A DNA stretch of 64,000 nucleotides from Lentilitoribacter sp039986595 (GCA_039986595.1 JBDWQJ010000011.1:62001-126000), one strand, 5' to 3'. Positions 51,928 through 60,977 are shown, counted from the stretch's first letter. Notes: generated by a model from the sequence alone, not told the origin. Translations and numbers: made by a program.

Positions 51928-53637
51928 ATGGAGCAAATATCGCGAGACGAGATTATGAAGTCTCTTGATCGGGTCTTAGCGTCCGATGAATTTGCGTCGT
52001 CTCCAAATCTAAAAAAGTTTTTAAGCTACATCATCGAACAAAAGCTGGACGGCAACGAGGCTGGCTTAAAAGCTTACTCAATTGCTATTGATGCATTTGG
52101 TCGATCTGAGGATTTTGACTCCCAAATTGATCCAATCGTACGTGTTCAAGCAGGTCGCTTGCGCAAGGATTTACACGACTATTATGAAAAATCTGGTGCA
52201 CAGGACCCCATCCGAATAGACGTGCCACGTGGTAGCTACAAACCAGAATTTCACCGACAAGACGCTAAACTAAATAAACCGAAAGACTCAAGCTCTGAAC
52301 CAATAACAGTGCCACAGAGCGCAAAAAACAATGATAATCGAACCGCCAAATTTGTGATTGCTGCATTGATCGGAGCGCTCGTCATCGTATTGGGTGCAGG
52401 GATTGCGCGTCATCATTACTTTTCCTCTGGAACTGGCAAACCATCTATATCTGCCAAAAGAGCTGATGCGCCAGACACCATCAGCGTTATTATCCATGGT
52501 GGCTTGGAATCTGAGAACGACATAGATAGCAGCGACATTCAATTTGCTCAGGAATTTCGCCAAGCTCTATCTCGCAACCCCTCGCTTTCCGTTATTTTTA
52601 CCGACGGGCATGATAGTAGATCAACATCCGACTTTGTCATTGAGCAGAGCTTTTTGGGTAGTCAGTCTGACAGAATGGTCTCGTTAGAACTGATCAATGG
52701 TCGCACTCAAGAACTTGTTTGGGGCAACACATATTCTCGCGCGGATAACCCAGATTTGGTTGCACAAACGATACGCGATATGAGCAGCCAACTTTTTGGT
52801 GCTTCCGTGCGTGCGCTTGAGGGGCGTGATCCCAATAGGCTTTCCGCCCAACAACTATTTGTTCTCGCAACTTGGGTTCCCGGGCCAGCGAAAAGCACAC
52901 TAGTGTGGGAAAAAGAACGGATTGCCCTCGCCCGAATTGCGATCAAAAAAGATCCACATTTTGGGCCTGCATATTCGGTTCTTGCAGATAAACTTGCCTA
53001 TCTTGCAGCTGTTGATGGACCATCAAACACCAAAGCTGCCTTAATTGAAGCTGCCGAAAGTGCACGCCTTGCTATCGAGTTAAATCCCAGTGGTCCAAAT
53101 ACTGTTTTTAATGTTGCGCAATATAGTTGGCATGCTGGGAATTTATATGATTCAATCCGATTACAGAATCGCGTTTTAGAACTTGCGCCAAACCATGGTT
53201 TTGCTGATTTCTTTTCAGCTGTTCTCCCTTACACTTGTTTGCCACCGCCAGTACTTGTCTTGACCAAAGCAAATGCTTTTGATCAATCTCTCAGCCCTGA
53301 CAACCCAGCTAGGTGGATCACTTTGAGTTGGATTGGATGGGCACATATGCTGCGTGGGGAAATTCAGCAAGCACTCGAAGCACATGAAAAAGCTGCACAA
53401 ATTTCCCAAAATCCTTACACAACAATCACGCGCGCAGCCATCTTGAGCCTTCAAGGAGAAAGTGACCAAGCAGCGCAAGCAATTTTGGAACAGCGCACAA
53501 ATTGGCCCAATCTTAGTGCAGAGCATTTTTTAAATGTGACTTACAGGCGAATATGTCGAGATGTTGAAAACCCGGATAAGGAAATTTTACAAAATATCTA
53601 CATGAATCTTGCTGAGGATATGAAGGGACGCATTTAA
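51928..53637 (+). CDS. membrane regulator with adenylate-cyclase-type N-terminus and TPR-like repeats
   Basis: A protein of 569 residues. Residues 6-112 (EIMKSLDRVLASDEFASSPNLKKFLSYII, GLKAYSIAIDAFGRSEDFDSQIDPIVRVQAGRLRKDLHDYYEKSG) match the N-terminal module of many alphaproteobacterial adenylate/guanylate-cyclase-annotated proteins. A membrane helix follows (about 137-160), then a TolB-like region and TPR-like repeats (AYSVLADKLAYLAAVDGP, ARLAIELNPSGPNTVFN, GDIQQALEAHEKAAQISQ). No cyclase catalytic residues are seen, so the cyclase name would be wrong; a membrane-bound regulator is more likely. Confidence 0.8.
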   Translation: MEQISRDEIMKSLDRVLASDEFASSPNLKKFLSYIIEQKLDGNEAGLKAYSIAIDAFGRSEDFDSQIDPIVRVQAGRLRKDLHDYYEKSGAQDPIRIDVPRGSYKPEFHRQDAKLNKPKDSSSEPITVPQSAKNNDNRTAKFVIAALIGALVIVLGAGIARHHYFSSGTGKPSISAKRADAPDTISVIIHGGLESENDIDSSDIQFAQEFRQALSRNPSLSVIFTDGHDSRSTSDFVIEQSFLGSQSDRMVSLELINGRTQELVWGNTYSRADNPDLVAQTIRDMSSQLFGASVRALEGRDPNRLSAQQLFVLATWVPGPAKSTLVWEKERIALARIAIKKDPHFGPAYSVLADKLAYLAAVDGPSNTKAALIEAAESARLAIELNPSGPNTVFNVAQYSWHAGNLYDSIRLQNRVLELAPNHGFADFFSAVLPYTCLPPPVLVLTKANAFDQSLSPDNPARWITLSWIGWAHMLRGEIQQALEAHEKAAQISQNPYTTITRAAILSLQGESDQAAQAILEQRTNWPNLSAEHFLNVTYRRICRDVENPDKEILQNIYMNLAEDMKGRI

Positions 53638-53763
53638 CCTTATCTCAGCCAATTTTGTGCGTTTTCTGATCAGAATAATAACAAACAGGCCCCTAGCCTT
53701 TTTTGCCAGACTCAAATAGCTTACTCTTCCCGAGAACAATACGATAATTTTGAAAGCTATTTT

Positions 53764-54792
53764 ATGACATATACACCAGCTGCTGACCGCTATGAAAAAA
53801 TGACCTACCGCAAATGCGGGAATTCAGGCTTACAATTGCCTGCAATCTCATTGGGTCTGTGGCACAATTTTGGTGGTGATACGCCTCATGATACGAAAAT
53901 TGATATCTGCCGCACAGCGTTTGACAACGGCATTACCCATTTTGATTTGGCGAACAATTACGGTCCACCTGCTGGCAGCGCAGAAGAAGCATTTGGCGAA
54001 ATTTTAAAAACAGATTTCCGTGGTTATCGCGATGAACTGATCATTTCCTCAAAAGCTGGTTATAAAATGTATGACGGCCCTTATGGAGAATGGGGCAGCC
54101 GCAAATATTTGATGGCATCATGTGATGCGAGTTTGAAGCGCATGGGTCTTGATTATGTCGACATCTTCTACTCTCACCGCTTTGATCCAAATACCCCTCT
54201 GGAAGAAACAATGGGTGCGCTTGATCAGATTGTTCGTTCAGGCAAAGCACTCTATGTAGGTATTTCATCTTACAATTCTGAGCGCACGCGCCAAGCAGTG
54301 AAGATCTTGGAAGACATGGGCACACCAATGCTCATTCATCAACCAAGCTATAACATGCTCAATCGCTGGGTCGAAAAAGACGGTTTGAAAGATACGCTTA
54401 AAGATCTCGGTGTTGGTTCCATTGCCTTCACACCACTTGCACAAGGCATGCTCACCAATAAATACCTCAATGGCATTCCGGAAGGCTCGCGCGCCACACA
54501 GGGTAAATCTCTGCTTGATGGTTTTATCAACGAGCGTTCCATCGGATCTATCAAAAAGCTCAATGAAGTGGCTGAAAAACGTGGCCAAACGCTAGCGCAA
54601 ATGGCGATCGCGTGGGTCCTGCGTGAAGGTGGTATTACCACAGCATTGATCGGTGCATCTAAAGCCTCACAAGTGATCGATTGTTGTAACGCAATCAACA
54701 ACCTCGACTTTAGCCCTGAAGAACTCGCTCTGATTGATGAATATTCATCAGAGGAAGACATCAACCTTTGGGCACGATCAAGTAGCGAGTAG
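53764..54792 (+). CDS. gpr: aldo/keto reductase, L-glyceraldehyde 3-phosphate reductase type
   Basis: A protein of 342 residues closely resembling E. coli YghZ/Gpr: YRKCGNSGLQLPAISLGLWHNFG, FDLANNYGPPAGSAEEAFG, DYVDIFYSHRFDPNTPLEETMGALDQIVRSGKALYVGISSY and PSYNMLNRWVEKDGL. The AKR tetrad Asp, Tyr (ANNYG), Lys (SSKAGY) and His (YSHRFD) is present. It uses NADPH to reduce toxic L-glyceraldehyde 3-phosphate and other aldehydes such as methylglyoxal. Followed by a strong terminator. Confidence 0.92.
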   Translation: MTYTPAADRYEKMTYRKCGNSGLQLPAISLGLWHNFGGDTPHDTKIDICRTAFDNGITHFDLANNYGPPAGSAEEAFGEILKTDFRGYRDELIISSKAGYKMYDGPYGEWGSRKYLMASCDASLKRMGLDYVDIFYSHRFDPNTPLEETMGALDQIVRSGKALYVGISSYNSERTRQAVKILEDMGTPMLIHQPSYNMLNRWVEKDGLKDTLKDLGVGSIAFTPLAQGMLTNKYLNGIPEGSRATQGKSLLDGFINERSIGSIKKLNEVAEKRGQTLAQMAIAWVLREGGITTALIGASKASQVIDCCNAINNLDFSPEELALIDEYSSEEDINLWARSSSE

Positions 54793-54824
54793 TTTCTGGA
54801 CTCAGTCTAGATAACAATTTTAAG

Positions 54825-54857
54825 GCTGCGCTTGTTTGATCAGGCGCAGCTTTTTTT
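54825..54857 (+). terminator. rho-independent terminator
   Basis: GCTGCGC (54825-54831) pairs with GCGCAGC (54844-54850), followed by seven T. It closes the aldo/keto reductase gene at 53764. Confidence 0.9.
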
Positions 54858-54934
54858 CGCAGATCAATAACCGAAAAAACCAAACTGCAATGAAACACGT
54901 AACAAGCTTTGAAATTTTAAAAAGCGATATGTGA

Positions 54935-55243
54935 ATGAATAAACGTTCTTTTCCCGATGATTGGCCTGAAGGCATTACAGCAAAATCTAAGCTTATAAAC
55001 ACTAGTTCGAACCCGCAGACTGGAACCTATGTGACTGAAAGCGAGATTATCGAGCTTGCTTGGTGTGATGATACAACATTTGATAGCATTAAATCGCAAA
55101 CGGGTAGATCCGAGCAAGATGTTATCAAGCTCATGCGGTCACGTTTAAAGCCAAGTAGCTTTAAACTATGGCGTAAACGCGTGTCCGGGCGACCAGCCAA
55201 ACATGCGGCGAGATCGACCCAGCGATTGAAAAAGACATCCTAG
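54935..55243 (+). CDS. TIGR03643/DUF2805 family protein
   Basis: A protein of 102 residues. The family core is ESEIIELAWCDDTTFDSIKSQTGRSEQDVIKLMRSRLKPSSFKLWRKRVSGRPAKH, with helix-turn-helix-like spacing and the terminal LKPSSFxLWRKRVSGR block. A basic tail follows. Members are common in alphaproteobacteria and marine bacteria; no function is known. Convergent with the GlxA-type regulator. Confidence 0.87.
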   Translation: MNKRSFPDDWPEGITAKSKLINTSSNPQTGTYVTESEIIELAWCDDTTFDSIKSQTGRSEQDVIKLMRSRLKPSSFKLWRKRVSGRPAKHAARSTQRLKKTS

Positions 55244-55255
55244 GTTTTGATGAAT

Positions 55256-56236
55256 TTAAGCTGAAGCACCTAAGCGTTCGCGATAACGAATGGGTGGTAC
55301 CCCCATGGTTTTACGAAACTCGCGGCGAAACGTTTCAGCCGACCCAAAACCGCATACGCTCCAAACATCGCTGAGTGGGACGCCACCATCTTCTAATAGT
55401 TCTGCCGCTCTTGCCACACGCTCTGTTTTGAGCCATTTAAGCGGTGTTGTACCCGCCTCATCAGAGAATTTACGCGCAAGTGTACGTACACTTGTTGCAG
55501 CTTTTTCTGCCATGCGCTCTATCGGCCAAGGTTCATCAAGTTTTGCGCGGATCTCATCTTGCAATGCAGCTAGTCCCACGCCAAATCTCGCTTCCGGTTC
55601 TGGGCGTGGTACAAACTGGCGTTGCCCACCATCACGTTGCGCTGGCAGCACAAGACGTCGTGCGACCGTTGCAGCCGCTTTTGCACCAAAATCTTTACGG
55701 ATAATATGAAGCCCGAGATCAAGACCTGCGGCAGAACCTGCGGAGGTAAAGACGCGTTCCTCTTCGATAAAAAGCACGTCTGGATCAACAGTTATATCGG
55801 GGTATTTTTGCGCTAATAAATCTGTATAGCGCCAATGGGTTGTGGCTCTCCCCCCATTTAACAATCCCGTTGCTGCAAGAACAAATACACCAGAACAAAT
55901 AGAGGCAATTCGCGCACCGTTTTTATGCGCAATCCGTAATGCATCGCACAATTCTTCGGGCACAGGCTCATTTGCGCCACGCCATCCAGGAACAATGACC
56001 AAGCTTGCAGACTTGATGAGATCCAAATCATATTCAGCTTCGATTGAAATTCCGCCAGCTGCGCGTATTGGCCCCTCATCCGCTTTAACCGTGGCAAATT
56101 GGTACCAATCATCAAATTCAGGCCGCGGTAGAGCAAATAACTCAACTGCGATACCAAATTCAAAGGTGCAAAGCCCATCATAGGCGATCACGCAGACTAA
56201 AGGGTTATTTTCATTGGTTCGGGTCAATAATGTCAC
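55256..56236 (-). CDS. GlxA/FtrA-type transcriptional regulator (DJ-1 + AraC)
   Basis: About 326 residues from GTG 56236. The frame stays open to an ATG at 56311, but the extra 25 residues overlie a palindrome and the divergent promoter, and homologues begin about ten residues before NPLVCVIAYDGLCTFEFGIAVE; TTG 56227 is another option. Residues 10-170 form a DJ-1/PfpI-like domain (IASICSGVFVLAATGLLNG with its Cys), and the last 110 an AraC helix-turn-helix pair (WPIERMAEKAATSVRTLARKFSDEAG; PLSDVWSVCGFGSAETFRREFRKTMGVPP). The effector is unknown; it probably controls the NTF2-like neighbour. Confidence 0.9.
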   Translation of the reverse strand: MTLLTRTNENNPLVCVIAYDGLCTFEFGIAVELFALPRPEFDDWYQFATVKADEGPIRAAGGISIEAEYDLDLIKSASLVIVPGWRGANEPVPEELCDALRIAHKNGARIASICSGVFVLAATGLLNGGRATTHWRYTDLLAQKYPDITVDPDVLFIEEERVFTSAGSAAGLDLGLHIIRKDFGAKAAATVARRLVLPAQRDGGQRQFVPRPEPEARFGVGLAALQDEIRAKLDEPWPIERMAEKAATSVRTLARKFSDEAGTTPLKWLKTERVARAAELLEDGGVPLSDVWSVCGFGSAETFRREFRKTMGVPPIRYRERLGASA

Positions 56237-56265
56237 TTTGGCAGAATCCGACTGTATATTGTCAT

Positions 56266-56284
56266 ATCTGCCAGTATCGCAGAT
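56266..56284. promoter_or_regulatory. candidate operator between the GlxA-type regulator and the NTF2-like gene
   Basis: ATCTGC (56266-56271) and GCAGAT (56279-56284) form a perfect 6-7-6 dyad. A further inverted GGCAGA half-site lies at 56250-56255. Located in the divergent region, 51 bases from ATG 56335. Confidence 0.45.
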
Positions 56285-56334
56285 TTTCACAACATGGCAA
56301 GTATGGATCACAACTTAAAACGGAGATCAAAATC

Positions 56335-56715
56335 ATGCCTACACACACAAGCTTAACTGATGCAGTTCAGATTTATTTCGACGCTCTTTACGAGTGCAAT
56401 ATCGAAAAACTAAATTCCGTATTTCACGAAACATCAAGCTTGTTTGATGTTGATAATGGAAATGTCTTTGTTGAACCGATTGATAGCTTTAGCAATGATG
56501 TTTCAACGCGCACATCAGCTCAAAGCAAAAACCAAGTGCGTGAAGAAGAAATTTTGATGATCGATTACCTTTCGCCAAAATGCGCTACGGTTAAAATCAG
56601 ACTTCGTGCGCACCAAAACGTCTTTGTTGATCATCTTGGCTTTGTTTATGGTGAAAACGGCTGGAAAATTGTTTCTAAAATCTGGCACTTAGAGAAGTTG
56701 ATCGAAGAAGCTTAA
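56335..56715 (+). CDS. NTF2-like (lumazine-binding/SnoaL-type) protein
   Basis: A protein of 126 residues from ATG 56335, preceded by GGAG; an open frame upstream to 56230 overlies the promoter. LTDAVQIYFDALYECNIEKLNSVFHETSSLFDVDNGN is the start of the NTF2-like cone fold, and ATVKIRLRAHQNVFVDHLGFVYGENGWKIVSKIWH closes it. Probably a ligand-binding or small enzyme protein in the cytoplasm. Divergent from the GlxA-type regulator. Confidence 0.85.
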   Translation: MPTHTSLTDAVQIYFDALYECNIEKLNSVFHETSSLFDVDNGNVFVEPIDSFSNDVSTRTSAQSKNQVREEEILMIDYLSPKCATVKIRLRAHQNVFVDHLGFVYGENGWKIVSKIWHLEKLIEEA

Positions 56716-56736
56716 GTAAATTTCAGCTCAACGAGT

Positions 56737-57423
56737 TCAAAACGAGCTGAAACTGGAACCAGTATTTCCAAGTCTTTGAACAACAAGTTGCGCCCAATCA
56801 AAAGCAAGACGGTTTAGGCGGACAGATGAACCATAATTAGGCGGTTTGCTGCCGCCTAAAATCGTAACTGAACCATCATCGGTGACTTTCACATCATCAA
56901 TCTCTGCAATCGGAAATCCTGTATCTAAATCAGTTATCAAAAGGCTTGCAATCAACTGGCTTTGCTCAGGTCTTTGAACTCCGTTGATCGTCACAATCGT
57001 ACCCGTGAGCGCTGCAAGATTGGTGCGACTGCGGATGAAGGTGTTTTTCACATATATAGTGGCTTTTGCGCCTCGAGATCCTACAAATTTAGAATTGAGT
57101 TGATCTCGCGCATGCGGTCGAATATGCGCTTCAATACCTGCATAAAGCGCTTGACGCTTTCCATCTTGATAATCGCGCGAGAAACGTTGACCTACACGCG
57201 AGAGCTCAGCCGTCCCTAATTTCGACTTTCGGTAAGCTGTTTCAATATCGGCAACATGCATCGGTTCGACAGCACCATTAAAATCGACATCAATTTGTGC
57301 GATTTGATAGGTATTGAAATAAGATGGGCCTGTGGACGAAGTTGTGGTTTCACACGCTGATAAAACCAATGATAAACCCATCATCACAATAATGGTTCGC
57401 AACGTGATTACGATATTATACAT
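56737..57423 (-). CDS. lipoprotein of unknown function
   Basis: A protein of 228 residues with a lipobox LSAC at about residue 24 (MMGLSLVLSACETTTSS), so it is lipid-anchored after signal peptidase II. The mature part includes YQIAQIDVDFNGAVEPMHVADIETAYRKSKLG and a region (VKNTFIRSRTNLAALTGTIVTINGVQRPEQSQLIASLLITDLDTGFPIAEIDDV). I do not recognise the family. A small beta-rich domain is suggested by alternating residues. Confidence 0.8.
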   Translation of the reverse strand: MYNIVITLRTIIVMMGLSLVLSACETTTSSTGPSYFNTYQIAQIDVDFNGAVEPMHVADIETAYRKSKLGTAELSRVGQRFSRDYQDGKRQALYAGIEAHIRPHARDQLNSKFVGSRGAKATIYVKNTFIRSRTNLAALTGTIVTINGVQRPEQSQLIASLLITDLDTGFPIAEIDDVKVTDDGSVTILGGSKPPNYGSSVRLNRLAFDWAQLVVQRLGNTGSSFSSF

Positions 57424-57558
57424 ATTTGCCCCAATTTAACCGCGACTTTCAGATTACAAATCTGATTTAAGCTTAATCAACGCAAAGCTAAACGTCAAAG
57501 CCCATATGTTGTATAAATGTATCAAACATATGCCCCCATGTTCTGCGGCATGTACAAA

Positions 57559-58491
57559 CTAGGCTTCTTCAAGACGATCTGTCGCGGGTGCAGGTGCGGT
57601 GCTTAAAGCCGTAATTTCGTCGTAAATCTCAGATGTTAGTTGATATTCTTCCGCAGCTAATGACGGTAATAGTTGCTCTTCAGATCTAGCAGAAATAATC
57701 GGCGATAGCTTAGCCTCATGCGCTGCAACCCACGCAACGGCAAGCGTTGCAGGATCTTTGTCAATACCGGCTGCCATTAAAGACAATTCAACAGCCGCTT
57801 CATGCATCCAAGATTGATCATAACGCGCTTTATAACGGGCATCTTCAGTTAAGCGCCCAGTTCCACCGGTTGCATATTTTCCCGTCAACAGGCCACCACC
57901 CAGCGGTGAGTATGGAATAACTTTGATACCCTGATCTTTACATGCTGGGATGATTTCAACTTCGGCCTGACGTTTGACCAGTGAATACATAGGTTGAACA
58001 ACATCGATTTTCGTTGACATTGATTTCGCTATATTCTGCGCTTTTAATATTTGCCATGCGGCATAATTTGAAACACCGATATATCTAATCGCACCCGCAG
58101 CCTGCAATTCCGATAGAGTTTCAAAGGTTTCTTCAAGCGGGGTCTCATTATCAAAGCGATGCATATATAAAAGATCCACGGCATCTTCATTTAACTGCTG
58201 CTTACACGTTTCGAAATGCTTGAGAATGTTATTCTTACTCGCGCCGCCGACATAACCAACTTTGGTTGCAACAAATATATCGTCGCGATCTTCTTTGATA
58301 TACGCGCCGAGTATCTTTTCTGATGCGCCGCCATTATAGCCAACAGCGGTGTCGAAATGATTGACCCCAGATAAACGCGCTCTTTCAAACATCAATCTGC
58401 TCTGATCGATATCTGCTTTGCCGCCAAATTGCATTGTGCCAAAGGTAAGGCGAGATAAAGGTGCGCCGTTGCGCGTAAGCAATTGTGTCAT
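57559..58491 (-). CDS. aldo/keto reductase
   Basis: A protein of 310 residues from ATG 58491, with AGGAG upstream; a frame extending to 58623 is upstream noise. The AKR catalytic set is readable: FDTAVGYNGG (Asp, Tyr), TKVGY (Lys) and LLYMHRFDNETPLEETFETLSEL (His). The C-terminal RSEEQLLPSLAAEEY matches NADP(H) binding. Substrate class not clear. Divergent from the Gfo/Idh/MocA gene. Confidence 0.92.
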   Translation of the reverse strand: MTQLLTRNGAPLSRLTFGTMQFGGKADIDQSRLMFERARLSGVNHFDTAVGYNGGASEKILGAYIKEDRDDIFVATKVGYVGGASKNNILKHFETCKQQLNEDAVDLLYMHRFDNETPLEETFETLSELQAAGAIRYIGVSNYAAWQILKAQNIAKSMSTKIDVVQPMYSLVKRQAEVEIIPACKDQGIKVIPYSPLGGGLLTGKYATGGTGRLTEDARYKARYDQSWMHEAAVELSLMAAGIDKDPATLAVAWVAAHEAKLSPIISARSEEQLLPSLAAEEYQLTSEIYDEITALSTAPAPATDRLEEA

Positions 58492-58655
58492 AAAGTTCTC
58501 CTGAAGCATCGCCACTAACAAGTATAGATGACAGTAACAAGACAATATTCGCAAGTGTATAATATCAGGTATTGCAGGTATAAAAGTGTGATTTTTATAA
58601 TTTGGAAAAGCTGATATAAGCAACTTCTTATAGAACGATTCTGCGGGAGAATGAC

Positions 58656-59672
58656 ATGCTTAGATGGGGAATATTATCAACTGCCAAAATTGGTGTGAAA
58701 GATGTCATTCCAGCGATATTTCGTTCGGACAATTCAATTGTGACGGCAATTGCCTCGCGCGATTTATCTAGAGCCGAAGAAGTTGCTGCGCAGTTTGGCA
58801 TCCCACATGCTTATGGTTCTTATGATGAACTCCTTGCCTCGGACGAAATTGATGCGGTCTATATTCCGCTTATAACCTCAGACCATGCGCATTGGTCGAT
58901 TGAAGCTGCCAATGCCGGTAAGCATGTATTATGCGAAAAACCTATATCTATCCAAGCGGATGAAATCCATGCGATTATCCTTGCAGCTGGTCGAAATAAT
59001 GTGACAGTTTCAGAAGCTGTCATGATCACCTATCACCCGCAATGGCTTAAGGTGCGAGAGCTGTTAGCAAATGGTGCAATTGGTACCCTCACCCATGTGC
59101 AGGCTGCATTTTCATTTTACAATGATGATGCAAGTAATATGCGTAACATCCCGGAAAAAGGTGGTGGCGCATTGTTAGATATCGGCATTTATCCTGTTGC
59201 TGCAACACGTTTTGCAACAGGCTTAGAACCAACGCAAGTTATGTCTGATATTCGCTATGATCCGAAATTTGGTACTGATACCCATTCGATAAACCGTATT
59301 TCATTTGATGGTTTTGAACTATCCATGTATGTCTCAACGCAAATGGCATTGCGCCAATCCATCGTCTTCCATGGAGACAAAGGTTGGATTGAACTATCAG
59401 CACCGTTTAATGCTGGAAAGTATGGTGATGATACCGTGACGCTGCACAATATCGATCACAGCGAAATTCAAACATTCCGTTTTTCTGACATCAATCAATA
59501 TACCAAGCAAATTGAAGCTTTTGCGCGTCACATCAAAGGCCAAGAGCAACCAGAAGGCATCAATATTCTTTCACTTGAAAGCTCTCTTGGTAATCAACGA
59601 GTGATCGATGCATTGTTTGCCGCGGGGAAAACAGATGGATGGGTTGAGGTGGCGAAAAACAACGAGCGCTAG
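58656..59672 (+). CDS. Gfo/Idh/MocA family oxidoreductase
   Basis: A protein of 338 residues. N-terminal Rossmann fold (MLRWGILSTAKIGVKDVIPAI, then ASRDLSRAEEVAAQFG), AVYIPLITSDHAHWSIEAANAGKHVLCEKPI with the family's EKP motif, and a C-terminal substrate domain (EAVMITYHPQWLKVRELL, GGGALLDIGIYPVAATRF). Such enzymes oxidise sugars, inositols or dihydrodiols with NAD(P). It ends four bases before the convergent deiodinase-like gene. Confidence 0.92.
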   Translation: MLRWGILSTAKIGVKDVIPAIFRSDNSIVTAIASRDLSRAEEVAAQFGIPHAYGSYDELLASDEIDAVYIPLITSDHAHWSIEAANAGKHVLCEKPISIQADEIHAIILAAGRNNVTVSEAVMITYHPQWLKVRELLANGAIGTLTHVQAAFSFYNDDASNMRNIPEKGGGALLDIGIYPVAATRFATGLEPTQVMSDIRYDPKFGTDTHSINRISFDGFELSMYVSTQMALRQSIVFHGDKGWIELSAPFNAGKYGDDTVTLHNIDHSEIQTFRFSDINQYTKQIEAFARHIKGQEQPEGINILSLESSLGNQRVIDALFAAGKTDGWVEVAKNNER

Positions 59673-59676
59673 GCGC

Positions 59677-60393
59677 CTAACACCGCATATTGCCATCGAT
59701 CATTTTTGAGCTGTTAAACAACAAACGAAGATTTCGTTTGATGATGTTTTGCCAAAACAAATAAGGCAAGCTCTTGAAAAAATCTGTGCGTGAACCGGCG
59801 CCGGCACGATTTAATGTGCGTAACAATACGGACGGGGTTGAAGGTTTAAAATAGCTTTTTGCGCGAATTGGTTCACCTTTAATCAATGATCGCAAAGCTT
59901 CCTGCGTCGCAATTTCATTGTTCCAGCCTGAACGATAAACAACACACCCGTGTTTGTTGATGATGAAGACAGCGTTAGGCATTGAGCCATATGCCTTATG
60001 CGCATTACCCTCAATATCATCAACAATAATTGTGCGCCTTTCACCGTCATCATCTCGCAAGAGCTGAGCACAATTTAGCTTCTCATCGAGGTTTTCATGC
60101 ATGGGAATATCTTTACCAGGATGTGCTTCACGCACATATAAAATGACGTTGGAGACTTGCGGAAACGTATCCTGCAAAGTCATCATGGTTTTACGTCTTG
60201 CCTGAAATAATGGACACGTTATCGATCCAAGCTCCAAAACTAGAAAATCACCCTCAAAGTCGAGCAAATCTTTTGGCATGCCATTGGCATCCATCAGCTC
60301 AAAATCGAATGCTTTCTCACCTATTTGTGGACCATTTGAATTTTCAAAATCATAGTCATCAGCAGAAAAATTACCATAGTTATAGTTACTCAT
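59677..60393 (-). CDS. deiodinase-like thioredoxin-fold protein with Cys in place of selenocysteine
   Basis: A protein of 238 residues. Residues 22-160 resemble the iodothyronine deiodinase family (PF00837-like): LVLELGSITCPLFQARRKTM with Cys60 at the position where animal enzymes carry selenocysteine, then NVILYVREAHPGKD (EAHP 89-92) and MPNAVFIINKHGCVVYRSGW. The C-terminal 75 residues are basic and unknown. It is the second gene of an operon with a MarR regulator; its ATG overlaps the MarR stop (TAATG), implying translational coupling. A peroxide- or halo-compound-related thiol reduction is plausible; no iodide chemistry can be read from the sequence. Confidence 0.8.
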   Translation of the reverse strand: MSNYNYGNFSADDYDFENSNGPQIGEKAFDFELMDANGMPKDLLDFEGDFLVLELGSITCPLFQARRKTMMTLQDTFPQVSNVILYVREAHPGKDIPMHENLDEKLNCAQLLRDDDGERRTIIVDDIEGNAHKAYGSMPNAVFIINKHGCVVYRSGWNNEIATQEALRSLIKGEPIRAKSYFKPSTPSVLLRTLNRAGAGSRTDFFKSLPYLFWQNIIKRNLRLLFNSSKMIDGNMRC

Positions 60394-60857
60394 TATTTCG
60401 TTCCTTTTGATTTATTCAACCCGTCCGCATCCAACAAATTATGCGTCATATGGCTTAGCGTTTTAATTGTTGTTTCAATATCTTGCGGTGATAATCCTTT
60501 GGTCGCCAAACCAATCATATCACGTGCAATTGGCACCAATTCTTGCTCAAGATTGCGCCCCTTTTCGCTTGTTTTAATCAACACACGCCTGCGATCTTTC
60601 TCATCATGCTCACGTATCACCATGCCCTTCTTGACCATTTGATCGGTAAACCGCGTGATTGTCGTGCGATCTCGAAATGTCACATCCGCTAATGCCGACG
60701 GTGTTTGTTCACCTTTGCTCCATAAAATAAGCAGGACCGCCCATTCTTCGGTACTGATGGAATGTCCATTGTCTTCAAACTTTTGAGACAAGGCTTTACG
60801 GGACAAAAAACTCAAACGGTTGACCCAATGAAGTGGAATTTTTTCGTAATCAATCAT
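60393..60857 (-). CDS. MarR family transcriptional regulator
   Basis: A protein of 154 residues from ATG 60857; a TTG at 60875 lies inside the operator. Winged helix: SISTEEWAVLLILWSKGEQTPSALADVTFRDRTTITRFTDQMVKKGMVIREHDEKDRRRVLIKTSEKG. It contains no cysteine, so it is not an OhrR-type thiol sensor. First gene of the operon with the deiodinase-like gene and probably autorepressed by a palindrome just upstream. Confidence 0.93.
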   Translation of the reverse strand: MIDYEKIPLHWVNRLSFLSRKALSQKFEDNGHSISTEEWAVLLILWSKGEQTPSALADVTFRDRTTITRFTDQMVKKGMVIREHDEKDRRRVLIKTSEKGRNLEQELVPIARDMIGLATKGLSPQDIETTIKTLSHMTHNLLDADGLNKSKGTK

Positions 60858-60868
60858 AATAGGTGTAT

Positions 60869-60885
60869 TATACAACTATTGTATA
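60869..60885. promoter_or_regulatory. MarR operator palindrome
   Basis: TATACAACTATTGTATA is a perfect 7-3-7 dyad, twelve bases from the MarR ATG 60857, where bound protein would block the transcript start. Length and spacing fit MarR family operators. It may also cover the start region of the divergent TRIC gene (60978) only weakly. Confidence 0.75.
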
Positions 60886-60977
60886 TTACATGTCAATTTT
60901 GACATCTGAAACACCTTGCGAGGTCCCTCCCTCGCAGATATGGTCACGCATGTTTTGGGGGAATTTGGGGGAAATCT

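Noticed and set aside
59677..60393. Possible selenocysteine codon in the deiodinase-like gene
   Set aside because: The key position is encoded by a TGC-type cysteine codon within an uninterrupted frame, so no recoding is needed.
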